Shown: positions 17,214 through 26,433, counted from the first letter of the stretch. The stretch is 50,087 bases of DNA from Geomicrobium sp. JCM 19039 (GCF_000698145.1 NZ_BAXB01000025.1:1-50087); one strand, 5' to 3'. Made by a program: numbers and translations. The notes: generated by a model not told the origin, from the sequence alone.

Positions 17214-18377
17214 TCACTCTCCTTTTTTAAACACTTCTTCTCCACCTTTGTAAGTTTGCTCGACTTCCCAGCCATTGGTTACGGTTCGAAGAACAACAAG
17301 GTCCGCTGGCGCGCCAATTTGAATCCCTTTTTCCTGCGTGACTCCCATGTATTTGGCTGGTTGAACAGACGCTCTACACCAAGCTTCTGGGAATTCCATA
17401 ATTCCTTTCTGAACGCAATGTTTTACGCCGTCCAAAAGATGACTGGCAGAACCAGCTAATAGTTCTTCATGTTCGCTAAGGTGTAATTTCCCATCGCTCG
17501 TCAACGTCACTTCCCCACCAACGGGTGTCTGGTATGTTCCAGGTTTCATACCTGCCAATGCAACACTGTCACTAATGAGAATCATCTTTCTCATCTTCAT
17601 TCGGTGGACGGTTTTAACTACACTCTCAGGGAGGTGGTGACCATCTGCAATGACCGATGCCCATAGTTCATCTTCTGCCAGTTGGTCCCACAAATAATTT
17701 GGATGTCTCGGCAACTCTGGATGTGCACCGTTACCGAGATGAGTGGACAGCGTTGCTCCTGCATGAACCGCCTCTGCAATTTGCTCTGAGTTTGCTGCAG
17801 TATGACCGATGGCAATTTTCACTCCGCTTTGAACGGCTCTCTTAATAAAATCAGTCGCCTCTTGCCATTCTGGGGAGAGGGTGATCATTTTTATTTCACC
17901 CTCTGCGACTTCTTGCAACCGACAAAACTCATCCCAACTCGGTGGCCTGACGTGCTCCTTCGCATGCGCTCCCCGTGGTCCGTCTTGACAGCTGATGAAC
18001 GGACCTTCCAAATGAAATCCCCCAACCACATGACGATGCTCTATACACTTCAGTTGTTGGATATTTCCAGAAAAAATCTCAGTTAAGGCTTCAGTTGAAT
18101 TTGTAATGATTGTCGGATAAAAGCAAGTTACCCCAACTTCTGCAAGAGATTTGATGACTTGTGACCATTGTGTTTGATCTAATGGTTTATGATTAAAGTC
18201 AACGCCTTGATACCCGTTAACTTGAAGGTCTACAAGACCCGGTGCAATGATGGACTCATTAGATAGTTCATCGGATACTTCTTTGATAGCTGTGATAACC
18301 CCCCCTCGATTTCAACCTCAATCTGTACATTCGACTCAAAGTGCTTTCCCGTGATGACATGTTTATTGTGAGTCATT
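17214..18377 (-). pseudogene. nagA: N-acetylglucosamine-6-phosphate deacetylase, frameshift at a G7 tract
   Basis: The gene begins MTHNKHVITGKHFESNVQ at ATG 18377 and continues through SIIAPGLVDLQVNGYQGVDFN, the NagA N-terminal hallmark, but this part is in a different frame from the C-terminal 271 codons. The break is the C7 run on the plus strand at 18299-18305; eight bases (or five) would give an uninterrupted 388-residue protein. Later motifs are HLEGPFIS (metal Glu), GHTAANSEQI, THLGNGAHP, VIADGHHLP and LISDSVALAG with the catalytic Asp. The enzyme removes acetate from GlcNAc-6-P. It lies 5 bases after the NagB-like gene. Confidence 0.88.
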
Positions 18378-18382
18378 TTGAC

Positions 18383-19147
18383 TTACCCTCCAAAAGCTTC
18401 ACTATCTACAAACAACGTTGCATCGTCGTGAGTTCTTAAAATACTAGCTGGACACGATGCGTGTATTGGACCGTTTAACATCTTTTTTACAGCTTCCTTT
18501 TTGGGTGAACCTGGTACAGTACAAACAATTTTTGCACCGGAGAGTAGCGTTGGAATTGTAAGTGTCACAGCATGCGTCGGAACTGCCTGGATACGAGGAA
18601 AACATCCATCATTCACTTGCTGCTGTCTACTCACTGAATCCAACTCTACTTTTCTAACTGCCTCTGAGTCGTGGAAGTCTGCAATGGGTGGATCATTAAA
18701 AGCAATATGGCCGTTCTCACCTACGCCCATGCACACTAAGTCAATCGCTTCCTCCCCCAATAACGTTTGATACCGTTTTATTTCTGCCGAAGGATCGACC
18801 CCTCCATTAATAAAATGAAACTGTTTAAACTGTACTTGGGTTGTTAAGTGTGATTGTAGGTAGGATTTGAACCATTGATCTGAATCTGCAGGCAACCCGA
18901 TGTATTCATCCATATGAAAACCTACAATTTTTGTCCAATCAATCGCTTCATCACGTGTTAGATAGGCAAGAAAAGTATCTTGTGATGGCGCAGATGCAAA
19001 AATGATTCGAATCTCTTTCTTTGTTTGCTGAAGTTGTTTAATATACTCGGCTGCATGAATGGCCGCCTTCTTTCCCATCGTGTCACGATCCGAACATACA
19101 GCAAATGCTAGTTTCTCAATTTTACCTTCCTTTAAAACCTCTACCAT
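18383..19147 (-). CDS. nagB: Glucosamine-6-phosphate deaminase-like protein (atypical NagB)
   Basis: The 254-residue protein carries the NagB catalytic elements VGFHMDEYIGLP (general-base Asp near residue 78) and GVGENGHIAFNDPP (near 141-154), then VPTHAVTLTIPTLL and CTVPGSPKK. The usual phosphate-binding loop GLATGSTP is replaced by FASAPSQDTFL, which places it in a side branch of the family, and the N-terminus is shorter. The expected reaction is GlcN-6-P to Fru-6-P plus ammonia, but a related amino-sugar phosphate is possible. It overlaps the ceramidase-like gene by 7 bases; AGGAG precedes ATG 19147. Confidence 0.8.
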   Translation of the reverse strand: MVEVLKEGKIEKLAFAVCSDRDTMGKKAAIHAAEYIKQLQQTKKEIRIIFASAPSQDTFLAYLTRDEAIDWTKIVGFHMDEYIGLPADSDQWFKSYLQSHLTTQVQFKQFHFINGGVDPSAEIKRYQTLLGEEAIDLVCMGVGENGHIAFNDPPIADFHDSEAVRKVELDSVSRQQQVNDGCFPRIQAVPTHAVTLTIPTLLSGAKIVCTVPGSPKKEAVKKMLNGPIHASCPASILRTHDDATLFVDSEAFGG

Positions 19148-20382
19148 GATGACTCCTGCTCCTTTGTTTCATTTATTTTCACAATTAACGAGTGTAGCTT
19201 ATCTTCAAAGCGGGATTGAATATCCGTCGTTAGGGGACCAGGATAGCCAAAGTAGTACACCGATTCGTCTGCTTCATACCCACCTGATCGAATTTGATTC
19301 GCTGTCGGAATGTACCCGACCATCCCATTTGCACAACCTAGCGGCAGAAGATTGGGCTTCAGTCGTTTTAAGAATAACCCATACTCGTGAACGACTTCTG
19401 CGTTGCAAGCTAGCCATTGAAACGAGCCGAAGTCTATATAATGTAATTCAATGTTGTACGCTGATTGATCTTGAACAATGTCCGGCCAATCTGGTACCTC
19501 AACGTCTTCTCTTGGTTGTCCAAACGTCATTGGCAGTGTCTCGTGGGCGGTATGTACATCTTGAATGTCACACGCCATCCCTTCTGATTCACAAATATTG
19601 ATGACTTCTTGAAAAAATTGCTTCCCAAGATCTTGCATTTCTACAATTGTTCCTTTGACAAACTCTCCTTCGTCAACGAGGTTCGGGCGAATATCTCCGC
19701 TAAACCCTTGCAATATTGCTACAACAGCGTTAGGGAATTGCTCCTCCAATTTCTCGCAACAAACACCTGTATACTCTCCTGAAACAACATTCGCATCCGT
19801 TGATGTCGGGTGACACGTATGATGAATCCACATTGCTCGCGGTTTGCCATCCAACGTCTTGAATTGGGAAACGGTGAGGTCACGATCGATAGAGCCAGAA
19901 TTGTTTGGCATCATACAAACTTCACCATCCACCGACCGTCGCCGATTCACACCAATATGCGACTCACCTGCATACGTATAAAGCTCTACTCGCTCACTGC
20001 AGAATTTCGCTTGTTGCACACATTGCATCGTCGTTCTCATGACTTGATTAATGTAGTCTAGAGATGCCCTTCCAAGGTCAATGCTGAACCGTTGACTTGT
20101 TTGAGGAGCTGAGTGATTATGTGTTGCAGAGAATACGATGGACGCTTGTGGAATGTTGTATTCTTCTTCAATTCTTCGCTTCAATGTTTTAACACCATTA
20201 TCGTCCCACCATAAGAAATCTCCAACAATTAAAAGTACATCATTCGCTTTCGTCTCTAGCCAGAAAGCACGTATATAAATATCTTGGTAAACGTCATCAT
20301 AATTCCCTAACCGATGAGCAAACCCAGCAAGTTCGAGTGGCGTTGTTGGCGTAATGTTTTTTTTACTTACCCCTAAACGCAT
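19141..20382 (-). CDS. Neutral/alkaline ceramidase-like protein
   Basis: The 413-residue protein resembles the catalytic domain of neutral ceramidases: an N-terminal GVSKKNITPTTPLELAGFAHR, then ATHNHSAPQTS (near residue 90) like the zinc-binding S-H-T-H-S-G-P, IHHTCHPTS, and LQGFSGDIRPN like the G-D-V-S-P-N loop. There is no signal peptide, so it acts in the cytoplasm, unlike true ceramidases. I prefer ATG 20382 (family-like start) over GTG 20394; both lie inside the end of the upstream epimerase gene, giving a 20-32 base overlap. In this operon it may hydrolyse an N-acyl or O-acyl bond of the imported sugar. Function is inferred. Confidence 0.75.
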   Translation of the reverse strand: MRLGVSKKNITPTTPLELAGFAHRLGNYDDVYQDIYIRAFWLETKANDVLLIVGDFLWWDDNGVKTLKRRIEEEYNIPQASIVFSATHNHSAPQTSQRFSIDLGRASLDYINQVMRTTMQCVQQAKFCSERVELYTYAGESHIGVNRRRSVDGEVCMMPNNSGSIDRDLTVSQFKTLDGKPRAMWIHHTCHPTSTDANVVSGEYTGVCCEKLEEQFPNAVVAILQGFSGDIRPNLVDEGEFVKGTIVEMQDLGKQFFQEVINICESEGMACDIQDVHTAHETLPMTFGQPREDVEVPDWPDIVQDQSAYNIELHYIDFGSFQWLACNAEVVHEYGLFLKRLKPNLLPLGCANGMVGYIPTANQIRSGGYEADESVYYFGYPGPLTTDIQSRFEDKLHSLIVKINETKEQESSW

Positions 20383-21616
20383 AAGGCATCTCACCTTCCA
20401 ATAATTGAATTACCAAAATATAAGCGCGAATAATATGAAACGGATCCTTTACCGGTAGCGCCACAACTTGGTCTAACGGTTCCCCGCCGCGATTACGAAT
20501 TTGGATCCACTCTCCAATTGACTGATCAGGATGCGGAAACGTTTTGAACACATATGATTCTAATTTTTCATACCAATCTTTCCAAATACAATCACCGGAA
20601 AGGTTGCGGAGCAAAAGGGTTGTATACAACGCTTCTGCATGAGGCCACCATAATTTTGTATCCCAAGTAGCCGCGACTAACCATTCATAATGTGTATCAT
20701 ACTGTTCACCCTCCGGCTCTAAACCGTCCACATCGACAAAACGGAGCAACCCTCCAAACTCGGTATCCCAACCTTTTTTAAGTGCATGAAGACAGAGAGT
20801 TTCCAATTGTTCTAACGTCTCTATTCGTACATCTTCTTTTACGTATTTTAAACCGTGGATGATAAACCAAGTGCTTTCAAGCGTGTGGCCTGGGTTGACG
20901 TGACGACTCAGCAATGATTCGGGATTGGTTGAAGTCATCTCAACAATTCGATTCTCCTCTATTAAAGAAAGAATCTCATCAATAAACCGTTGAATATGAG
21001 AAAGGTAATGATCTTTTTTTGAAATCTTTAGAGAAGTGGCCGTCTCATAAATTTCCGTTACGACGTTCAACAGAATCATAGGAACAGAATGAGACCGACT
21101 GCCTTCAGGGATTGGATAAGGATCGGTTTGAAAATTTCCACTATCAATGCGAGTTAACAGTTTGGTGTATATCACTTCTACATCCGAAAAAATGGATGTG
21201 TCTTGCTTTAACCTTGCATAGGCATTGCATCCGAGCAACAGAAAACAATCGGCGAAAATACTCGTATCCATAAGATCATCAACTTTTGTTCCATTTTGCT
21301 CCACCGCAAAAACAGCGTGGCCGTTATCTAGAAAAGCATGCTCCATAAGAAATGTGAAGGTACTGTCTGCGTAGTCCTCCCACGCCTCAGATAACGAAAT
21401 GGAACCTTCTCTTTTTAATTGTAGCAACCAGCAGCTCAGCCATAGAAACCTGCCTTGTGACCAAATGTATTTCCTTTTACTCACTAGCTGTTCTTGATCG
21501 TTCACAAAACAAGTAAACACACCGCCGTAGTCACGGTCTACAGCCCGCTCCCAAAAAGGAAGCATACGCTCAATCAGTTCTTCTTTATACTTTTTGATTA
21601 ATTGCTCATCTTCCAA
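20363..21616 (-). CDS. AGE-family N-acylglucosamine 2-epimerase/cellobiose epimerase-like
   Basis: The 417-residue protein has the alpha/alpha barrel features of the AGE family: LPFWERAVDRDYGGVFTCF near the N-terminus, KYIWSQGRFLWL (Arg and Trp of the active site), HVNPGHTLESTWF with a catalytic His, and AATWDTKLWWPHAEALYTTL with the other His. Members interconvert N-acetylglucosamine and N-acetylmannosamine or epimerise mannose-type sugars. It sits between the symporter and the ceramidase-like gene. Its 3' end (LEGEMPYAFRGK) also contains the ribosome binding site of the next gene. Confidence 0.88.
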   Translation of the reverse strand: MEDEQLIKKYKEELIERMLPFWERAVDRDYGGVFTCFVNDQEQLVSKRKYIWSQGRFLWLSCWLLQLKREGSISLSEAWEDYADSTFTFLMEHAFLDNGHAVFAVEQNGTKVDDLMDTSIFADCFLLLGCNAYARLKQDTSIFSDVEVIYTKLLTRIDSGNFQTDPYPIPEGSRSHSVPMILLNVVTEIYETATSLKISKKDHYLSHIQRFIDEILSLIEENRIVEMTSTNPESLLSRHVNPGHTLESTWFIIHGLKYVKEDVRIETLEQLETLCLHALKKGWDTEFGGLLRFVDVDGLEPEGEQYDTHYEWLVAATWDTKLWWPHAEALYTTLLLRNLSGDCIWKDWYEKLESYVFKTFPHPDQSIGEWIQIRNRGGEPLDQVVALPVKDPFHIIRAYILVIQLLEGEMPYAFRGK

Positions 21617-21633
21617 TTTTCATTCACAACCTT

Positions 21634-23128
21634 TTACAACGATTTAGAATATGAATCGGAATGTTTCACAGATTTTGTATTCAAAAGCTCTGCCACTTCA
21701 GGCTTGATTGGCTGATTACGACTCAAAATCCCTAGACCAATAAATACGATTAGCGATGTAACAACCGGCGAGCCCACCGCAATTGATAAGGGAACGTCTA
21801 CGATTTTTGTTACGACGAACATGCTTAATCCAGCAATAATAGAAGCAATCGCAGCTTTTGAGTTGCAATATCGAAATGCTGGAACCAAACCGAGAATCAT
21901 CGGCACAGAAATCGGTCCAATTAGTGCACCGAACCATTCAATGATAAGTCCAAATACTCCACCGAATTGCTCATGTTGTATTCCTATAATTAATGTTGCA
22001 AATGTAAAGATAAATGTCGTAATTCGTGCTAAACGTAGAGATTTTTTTCGATCCATACCTCGGAATTTTTTTTGAGATCACAGGTAAAATATCTCTCGTA
22101 ATTACCGCTGAAACCGTGTTCGCATCTGCAGATGTCATTGACATTGTCGCTGCAAACAAGCCCGACAACACCAATCCAACCAAACCAACCGGAAGTAACT
22201 CCATTGTTAGAAGTGCGTATGACTGCTGAGGATCTTCTAAGTTCGGTAATATTAGTGGTGCGGCCCACATTGGGAAAAACAAAATGAGCGGAATGACTAA
22301 ATAAAGTCCTGCTGATAGCAATGCACTTTTCTTCGCGTCTTTAGGTGAAGGCGATGAAATATAGCGAGTGGCTAAGTTCCAAGTTCCCCCATTGTAGCTA
22401 AGGAAAACAACGAAGAAATACAAAAGAACATATAACAACGTATACGGTTCATTAAACGCCTGTGTGTGACCTTCTGGCAGTTCACTCCAAATACCAGTAA
22501 TCGAACTCACGCCACCCATCATGCTCATGACAACGAAGAACATTGTAAGCGCTGCCACCATTTGAATGACCAATTGCGCAAGATCCGTCCACACATCTGC
22601 CCACAATCCTCCGATTGTGATGTAGATTAAAGAAACCACGCCCGAAATTAAGATGCCATACTCAATCGGAACTCCTGTAAATAAACTAAGTAAAATACCT
22701 ATCGCTGCCCATTTAGCACCCACATCAAACAGCTTTAAGATAACCCCTGACCACGCCATCATTTGCTGAGAAGCAACATTATAGCGTAAAGCTAGATACT
22801 CGGTTGGTGACTCAATGTTATAATTCACACGTAATCTTGCCCACAACGGAGCAATCGTAAATGCACCAATAAGAACAGCCGCAACGATGACAAGCGCCCA
22901 CCAGACATAAATTGTAAATCCGTGAGTGTATGCAATCCCTGCGTAAGCAACAAACACTGCCCCACTATACCCAGAGACATGATGAGAGATGCCCGATAAC
23001 CACCAAGGTAACTTTCCCCCTGCTACAAAAAAATCTTTTGAGCCTTGCACTTTCCGAAACGACCATCCCCCAATGACGACCATGAGTACGAAGAAGAACA
23101 CTACCACAACCCAATCCAATACATGCAT
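21634..23128 (-). pseudogene. Sodium:solute symporter (SSS/SLC5), frameshift at A8
   Basis: From ATG 23128 (GAGGGGAGGA upstream) the first part has the SSS start VVVFFFVLMVVIGGWSFRKV, then FFVAGGKLPWWLSGISHHVSGYSG, YRYLALRY-like ALRYNVASQQ and TMSMTSADANTVSAVITRDI. The frame breaks in the T8 run 22066-22073 (A8 on the coding strand): seven A would give ISKKFRGMDRKKS and continue in the 140-codon downstream frame to 21634. The whole protein would be about 497 residues with 13 membrane segments. It probably imports the sugar consumed by this operon using the sodium gradient, which suits an alkaliphile. Confidence 0.85.
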
Positions 23129-23149
23129 GACAAATCCTCCCCTCGAATG

Positions 23150-23188
23150 AATTCTTAATTAGTCCTAGTTTATGACTAATTAAGAATT
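23150..23188. promoter_or_regulatory. Perfect inverted repeat, candidate ROK-repressor operator
   Basis: AATTCTTAATTAGTC (23150-23164) and GACTAATTAAGAATT (23174-23188) are perfect reverse complements separated by 9 bases. The site begins directly downstream of the promoter -10 and 22 bases upstream of the symporter start, the standard place for a repressor. Its AT-rich TTAGT...ACTAA core resembles operators of ROK repressors such as XylR. The ROK gene closing the same operon is the obvious candidate. Confidence 0.75.
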
Positions 23189-23217
23189 ATCTTATAGCAG
23201 AGCAGGTTAGTTTGCAA
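23189..23217 (-). promoter_or_regulatory. Sigma-A-like promoter of the amino-sugar operon
   Basis: On the minus strand TTGCAA (23217-23212) and TAAGAT (23194-23189) are 17 bases apart. The -10 abuts the inverted repeat, so a repressor bound there would cover the transcription start. Confidence 0.55.
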
Positions 23218-23279
23218 ACTATTTGTTAAATTTAATCACATAAAAAGCTGCTCAGCTCGTATAGCTGAACAGCCAATAA

Positions 23280-23603
23280 TTAATCTACAGGACGTGGGCC
23301 TGCATCCAAACCTTCCGCACTCGCTGTGCGTATCGGTTTTACCGTCAAGTCTGACTGGACGCGAATTTGACAAGATAAGCGAATGTGATTTTCTTCAATC
23401 CCTCTTCGCTCTCGCACCTCTTGCTCTGCTTCACCAATCGGGCCGGGATCGCCTGCAAGCACCTCACATCGACACGTCGTGCATTTCGCATTTCCACCAC
23501 AACGGTGCAAAATGTCTATGCCATTGTCTTCCAATGCTAAGACAAGCTTCTTTCCCTCTTCTACTTCAAACGTACCTTTTCCTTCGACTGTAATTTGTGG
23601 CAC
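23280..23603 (-). CDS. 2Fe-2S ferredoxin
   Basis: The 107-residue protein has the plant-type cluster motif C-x5-C-x2-C...C at Cys35, Cys41, Cys44 and Cys78 (CGGNAKCTTC and RLSC). It is a cytoplasmic one-electron carrier. The start is GTG 23603 with AAAGGGG 8 bases upstream. It is transcribed divergently from the formamidase gene. Its redox partner is not in this window; a role with a monooxygenase or hydroxylating enzyme is typical but not shown here. Confidence 0.88.
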   Translation of the reverse strand: MPQITVEGKGTFEVEEGKKLVLALEDNGIDILHRCGGNAKCTTCRCEVLAGDPGPIGEAEQEVRERRGIEENHIRLSCQIRVQSDLTVKPIRTASAEGLDAGPRPVD

Positions 23604-23738
23604 AACAACATCCCCTTTCTATCTATAGTTGAAAGTCTACCATTAGTTTCGGAAATTGTGTAGAATGACAAGGATTGACAATTCAGAATAGTTAATATAA
23701 AAATATAGAATACTCACATTTCAAAAGGAGAGATTCGA

Positions 23739-24922
23739 TTGCCAAAAACATTGTTTAGCGTTGACTTATCAAAAAAGATGGACAAGCAAGCCGTTCCAGG
23801 CCACAACCGTTGGCATCCAGACATTCCAGCCGCATTCAGTGTTAACCCAGGCGAATCATTCCGAATGGAGTGCTTAGACTGGACAGATGGACAAATTTCA
23901 AATAATGACGACCCTTCTGACATTCAGCATGTAGACCTTGACCGCGTGCACGTATTAAGTGGCCCCGCCTATGTAAACGGCGTAGAACCAGGGGATTTAC
24001 TCGTTGTCGACATTCTTAACGTAGGGGCATTTCAAGATCACGAATGGGGGTTCAATGGCATTTTCGCCAAGGAAAATGGCGGTAGCTTTCTCGTTGATCA
24101 TTTTCCCGAAGCACAGAAGTCAATTTGGGATTTTGAGGGCATCTACGCTACAAGTCGGCACATTCCAGATGTGAAGTTTGCAGGCATCATTCACCCCGGT
24201 CTCATTGGCGTAGCCCTTCTCATGAACTACTTTCGGAATGGAACCGCAGAGAATCTGCACTCGTAGACGAAGATCCTAACCGCGTGCCACCGCTTGCGAA
24301 CCTTCCAAACCCTGAAAGTGTCGTGCTCGGCACATTACAAGGGGAAGATTTTGACCGCGTCGCAAAAGAAGGAGCCCGAACAGTGCCACCGAGAGAGAAC
24401 GGAGGAAACTGTGATATAAAGAATCTTTCTCGCGGTTCACGAATCTACTTCCCTGTATTTGTCGAAGGCGCAAAACTCTCCGTCGGAGACCTTCACTTTT
24501 CGCAAGGCGATGGCGAGATCACATTTTGTGGTGGTATTGAAATGCCTGGGTGGATTGAATTGCATGTCGATGTTATTAAAGGCGGGATGGATAAATATAG
24601 CATCCTAAAAAACCCCATCTTCCAACCAGGGCCTATGGATCCAAACTATAGCGAGTTTTTAACATTTGAAGGTGTAAGTGTAGATGACTCTTCAGGTAAA
24701 CAAAGCTACCTTGATGTCAATATCGCTTATAAAAATGCATGTCTCAACGCCATTGAATACCTAAAAACCGTCGGCTACACCGCAGAGCAAGCCTACATGA
24801 TTCTAGGCACTGCACCCGTTGAAGGGCGTGTCGCAGGTATTGTAGATATTCCAAATGCATGCTGCACAGTCTCAATTCCAACAGCGATTTTCAATAAGAA
24901 CATCTTACCGCAAAAGGAATGA
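23739..24922 (+). pseudogene. fmdA: Formamidase/acetamidase (FmdA), frameshifted
   Basis: The gene starts at TTG 23739, 5-6 bases after AAAGGAGAGA, with MPKTLFSVDLSKKMDKQ. It follows the FmdA/AmdA pattern: NRWHPDIPAAFSVNPGESFRME, SGPAYVNGVEPGDLLVVDIL, GIFAKENGGSFLVDHFP and FAGIIHPGLIGVA. The frame breaks at 24231-24233, where TACTTTCGGAA needs a fourth T to read YFSEWNRRESALVDEDPNR. The second part continues with REMGGNCDIK-like RENGGNCDIKNLSRGS and ISFCGGIEM-like ITFCGGIEMPG to 24922. The enzyme hydrolyses formamide or acetamide to ammonia and acid. The fmdB-like gene follows immediately. Confidence 0.85.
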
Positions 24923-24926
24923 TCCC

Positions 24927-25189
24927 ATGATTTACTCTTTTTCGTGCCAACGTGTGGGCAATTTGAAGAAAGACACACAACTTCTACAGGCGACAAAACG
25001 AAATCATCATGTCCACAATGCCAGCAAACCGCCAAGCGAGTGTTCACTAAACCAAATACCTTTTCAATGAACCCACTCATTAAAAATAAAATTGATCGCG
25101 GCACAACACCAACCGTCACGAACACATCACAGCTTCAAGGAAAAAAGATTTCATCTTCAAAGCACAACCCACGACCATGGCAAATTTAA
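24927..25189 (+). pseudogene. fmdB: FmdB-family zinc-ribbon protein, frameshifted
   Basis: ATG 24927, 9 bases after AAAGGA, encodes MIYSFSC and then loses frame at 24947-24948: TGCCAACG needs a third C to read S-C-P-T-C-G-Q-F-E-E-R. The rest contains SCPQCQQTAKRVFT, giving the two CxxC pairs of the FmdB zinc ribbon, and ends at 25189. Intact length would be about 87 residues. FmdB-type proteins accompany fmdA and may regulate it. The two genes are 4 bases apart and end at a shared terminator. Confidence 0.75.
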
Positions 25190-25221
25190 TAAATCTGCGT
25201 TTTTCACGCAGATTTATTTTC
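25188..25221 (+). terminator. Terminator of the fmdAB operon
   Basis: AATAAATCTGCG and CGCAGATTTATT are perfect complements with a 7-base loop, followed by TTTCTT. The left arm begins at the fmdB stop. Confidence 0.85.
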
Positions 25222-25240
25222 TTAGAAAGTAGGGATTGTA

Positions 25241-26182
25241 CTGATCTTAAAACCTCTCATTACACCACCCACGATTCAAACCCTCATCGCCCTGGAAGAA
25301 CGCTTCAACTTCCACCACCCTGCCTATCCACTCGTTGAACGAGACCTTTCTCATGAACGAGCCGGCTTTGCTGGCGAACAGCACATGCAGTACTACTTCA
25401 GGCAGCAGAATACTTCGTCCCACGGTTACAGCCATCAACTTCGCCTCAACTCGTCCACTGACTTCTTTCAAATTGATACACTTCTTATTCACCCTCATGC
25501 CATGATCATCTTCGAAATTAAGAACATTACAGGTCAGCTGTCGTTTGACTTTGATCGTCAATAGCTGATTCGCTCAAAAGATGGACATACGGATATTTTC
25601 GCGGACCCCGTCCGGCAAGCATTTCAGCAAAAATCACAGCTCGAACATTGTCTTGGAAAACATAACATCACTCATCCACCAATTGAAGCCTATACCGTTT
25701 TGACGAACAGAAATGCAATGCTTGATCCTCTACCGCCCCACCCTTTTGCCAAGCATGTGCTCCGGCCGGTGGCGTCACTTGATCTTCTATTCAACCTTAA
25801 GCCTACTTCCGAACCCCTTTTCCCACATGCTGAGCAACTTGCTCACCTCTTAACATGTAGCCACCAACCTTATGTTCTGCAGCCATTTAAACGCTACGTC
25901 ATCCAGCCTTCCAACCTTTATGCCGGAGTGCTATGTCCCCATTGCTCACGCGTAGTAATGCACTACTTCCACCGGACGTGGCACTGTCCGACGTGCGGGA
26001 AGCCCGACGCAAGTGCCCCCGTTCGCGTTCTCGAAGATTATGCTCGGTTATTCGCACCGTACATCCGTTTGAATGAACTCGTGGCATTTCTCAAGCTCCC
26101 TGACCGCTTTGCCGCAAGACGATTCGTAAAAAAATTCAACTTCGAAACGGCAGATAAGTGGGTGAAACTGCCAGTAAACTAG
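25241..26182 (+). pseudogene. NERD (nuclease-related domain) protein with zinc ribbon, one in-frame stop
   Basis: One frame runs from about 25241 to 26182 with a single TAG at 25562-25564. It reads LILKPLITPPTIQTL, RAGFAGEQHMQYYF (NERD G-x-x-G-E), FQIDTLLIHPHAMIIFEIKN (the D...E-x-K nuclease-like core) and FDRQ*LIRSKDG, where relatives usually have Gln or a similar residue, so CAG to TAG is likely. The C-terminal half adds CPHC...CPTC, a zinc ribbon, and an HTH-like FLKLPDRFAARRFVKKF. No ATG or RBS-linked start exists; CTG 25241 with AGGG upstream is the best guess, so the start codon may also be lost. NERD proteins are thought to process DNA, but the function is unproven. Confidence 0.7.
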
Positions 26183-26205
26183 CCGGTACATGGGGAAGGA
26201 AGTGC

Positions 26206-26265
26206 AAGTGCACGCTTTCGACACGGGCGTGCACACAATCGACATGCAAGTGCACATTTTCGACA
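26206..26265 (+). repeat. 21-bp tandem repeat, block 1 (three units)
   Basis: Three units of about AAGTGCACnnTTTCGACA start at 26206, 26227 and 26248, exactly 21 bases apart. The middle unit is the most diverged (TGCACACAATCGACA). A further block of three lies at 26360-26419. Confidence 0.85.
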
Positions 26266-26289
26266 ACCTCTCCTCTACCCCGAGGTGCT

Positions 26290-26320
26290 GCGACACCGGC
26301 ACACTAATGTCGGTGTTTTA
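26290..26320 (+). terminator. Terminator between the two 21-bp repeat blocks
   Basis: ACACCGgcACA / TGTcgGGTGT-like arms (GACACCGGCACA...TGTCGGTGTTTT) pair around an ACTAA loop and are followed by TTTTATT. It may end readthrough from the NERD gene. Confidence 0.5.
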
Positions 26321-26359
26321 TTCTGTGCAAAGACAGGGATAAGGGCGCTGTGGATAGGG

Positions 26360-26419
26360 AAGTGCACGTTTTCGACATGCAAGTGCACACTTTCGACACC
26401 GAACTGCACGCTTTCGACA
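26360..26419 (+). repeat. 21-bp tandem repeat, block 2 (three units)
   Basis: Units start at 26360, 26381 and 26402, again at exactly 21-base spacing, with the same AAGTGCACnyTTTCGACA core as block 1. A pair of inverted units is found at 49896-49938. The period of seven codons makes one frame read K-C-T-x-S-T-x repeatedly, but there is no start signal, so I do not call a gene. Confidence 0.85.
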
Positions 26420-26433
26420 CCAAAACGCCCACT

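Noticed and set aside
26206..26419. Possible CRISPR array
   Set aside because: Units are contiguous 21-bp tandem repeats with no unique spacers, and no cas genes are near.
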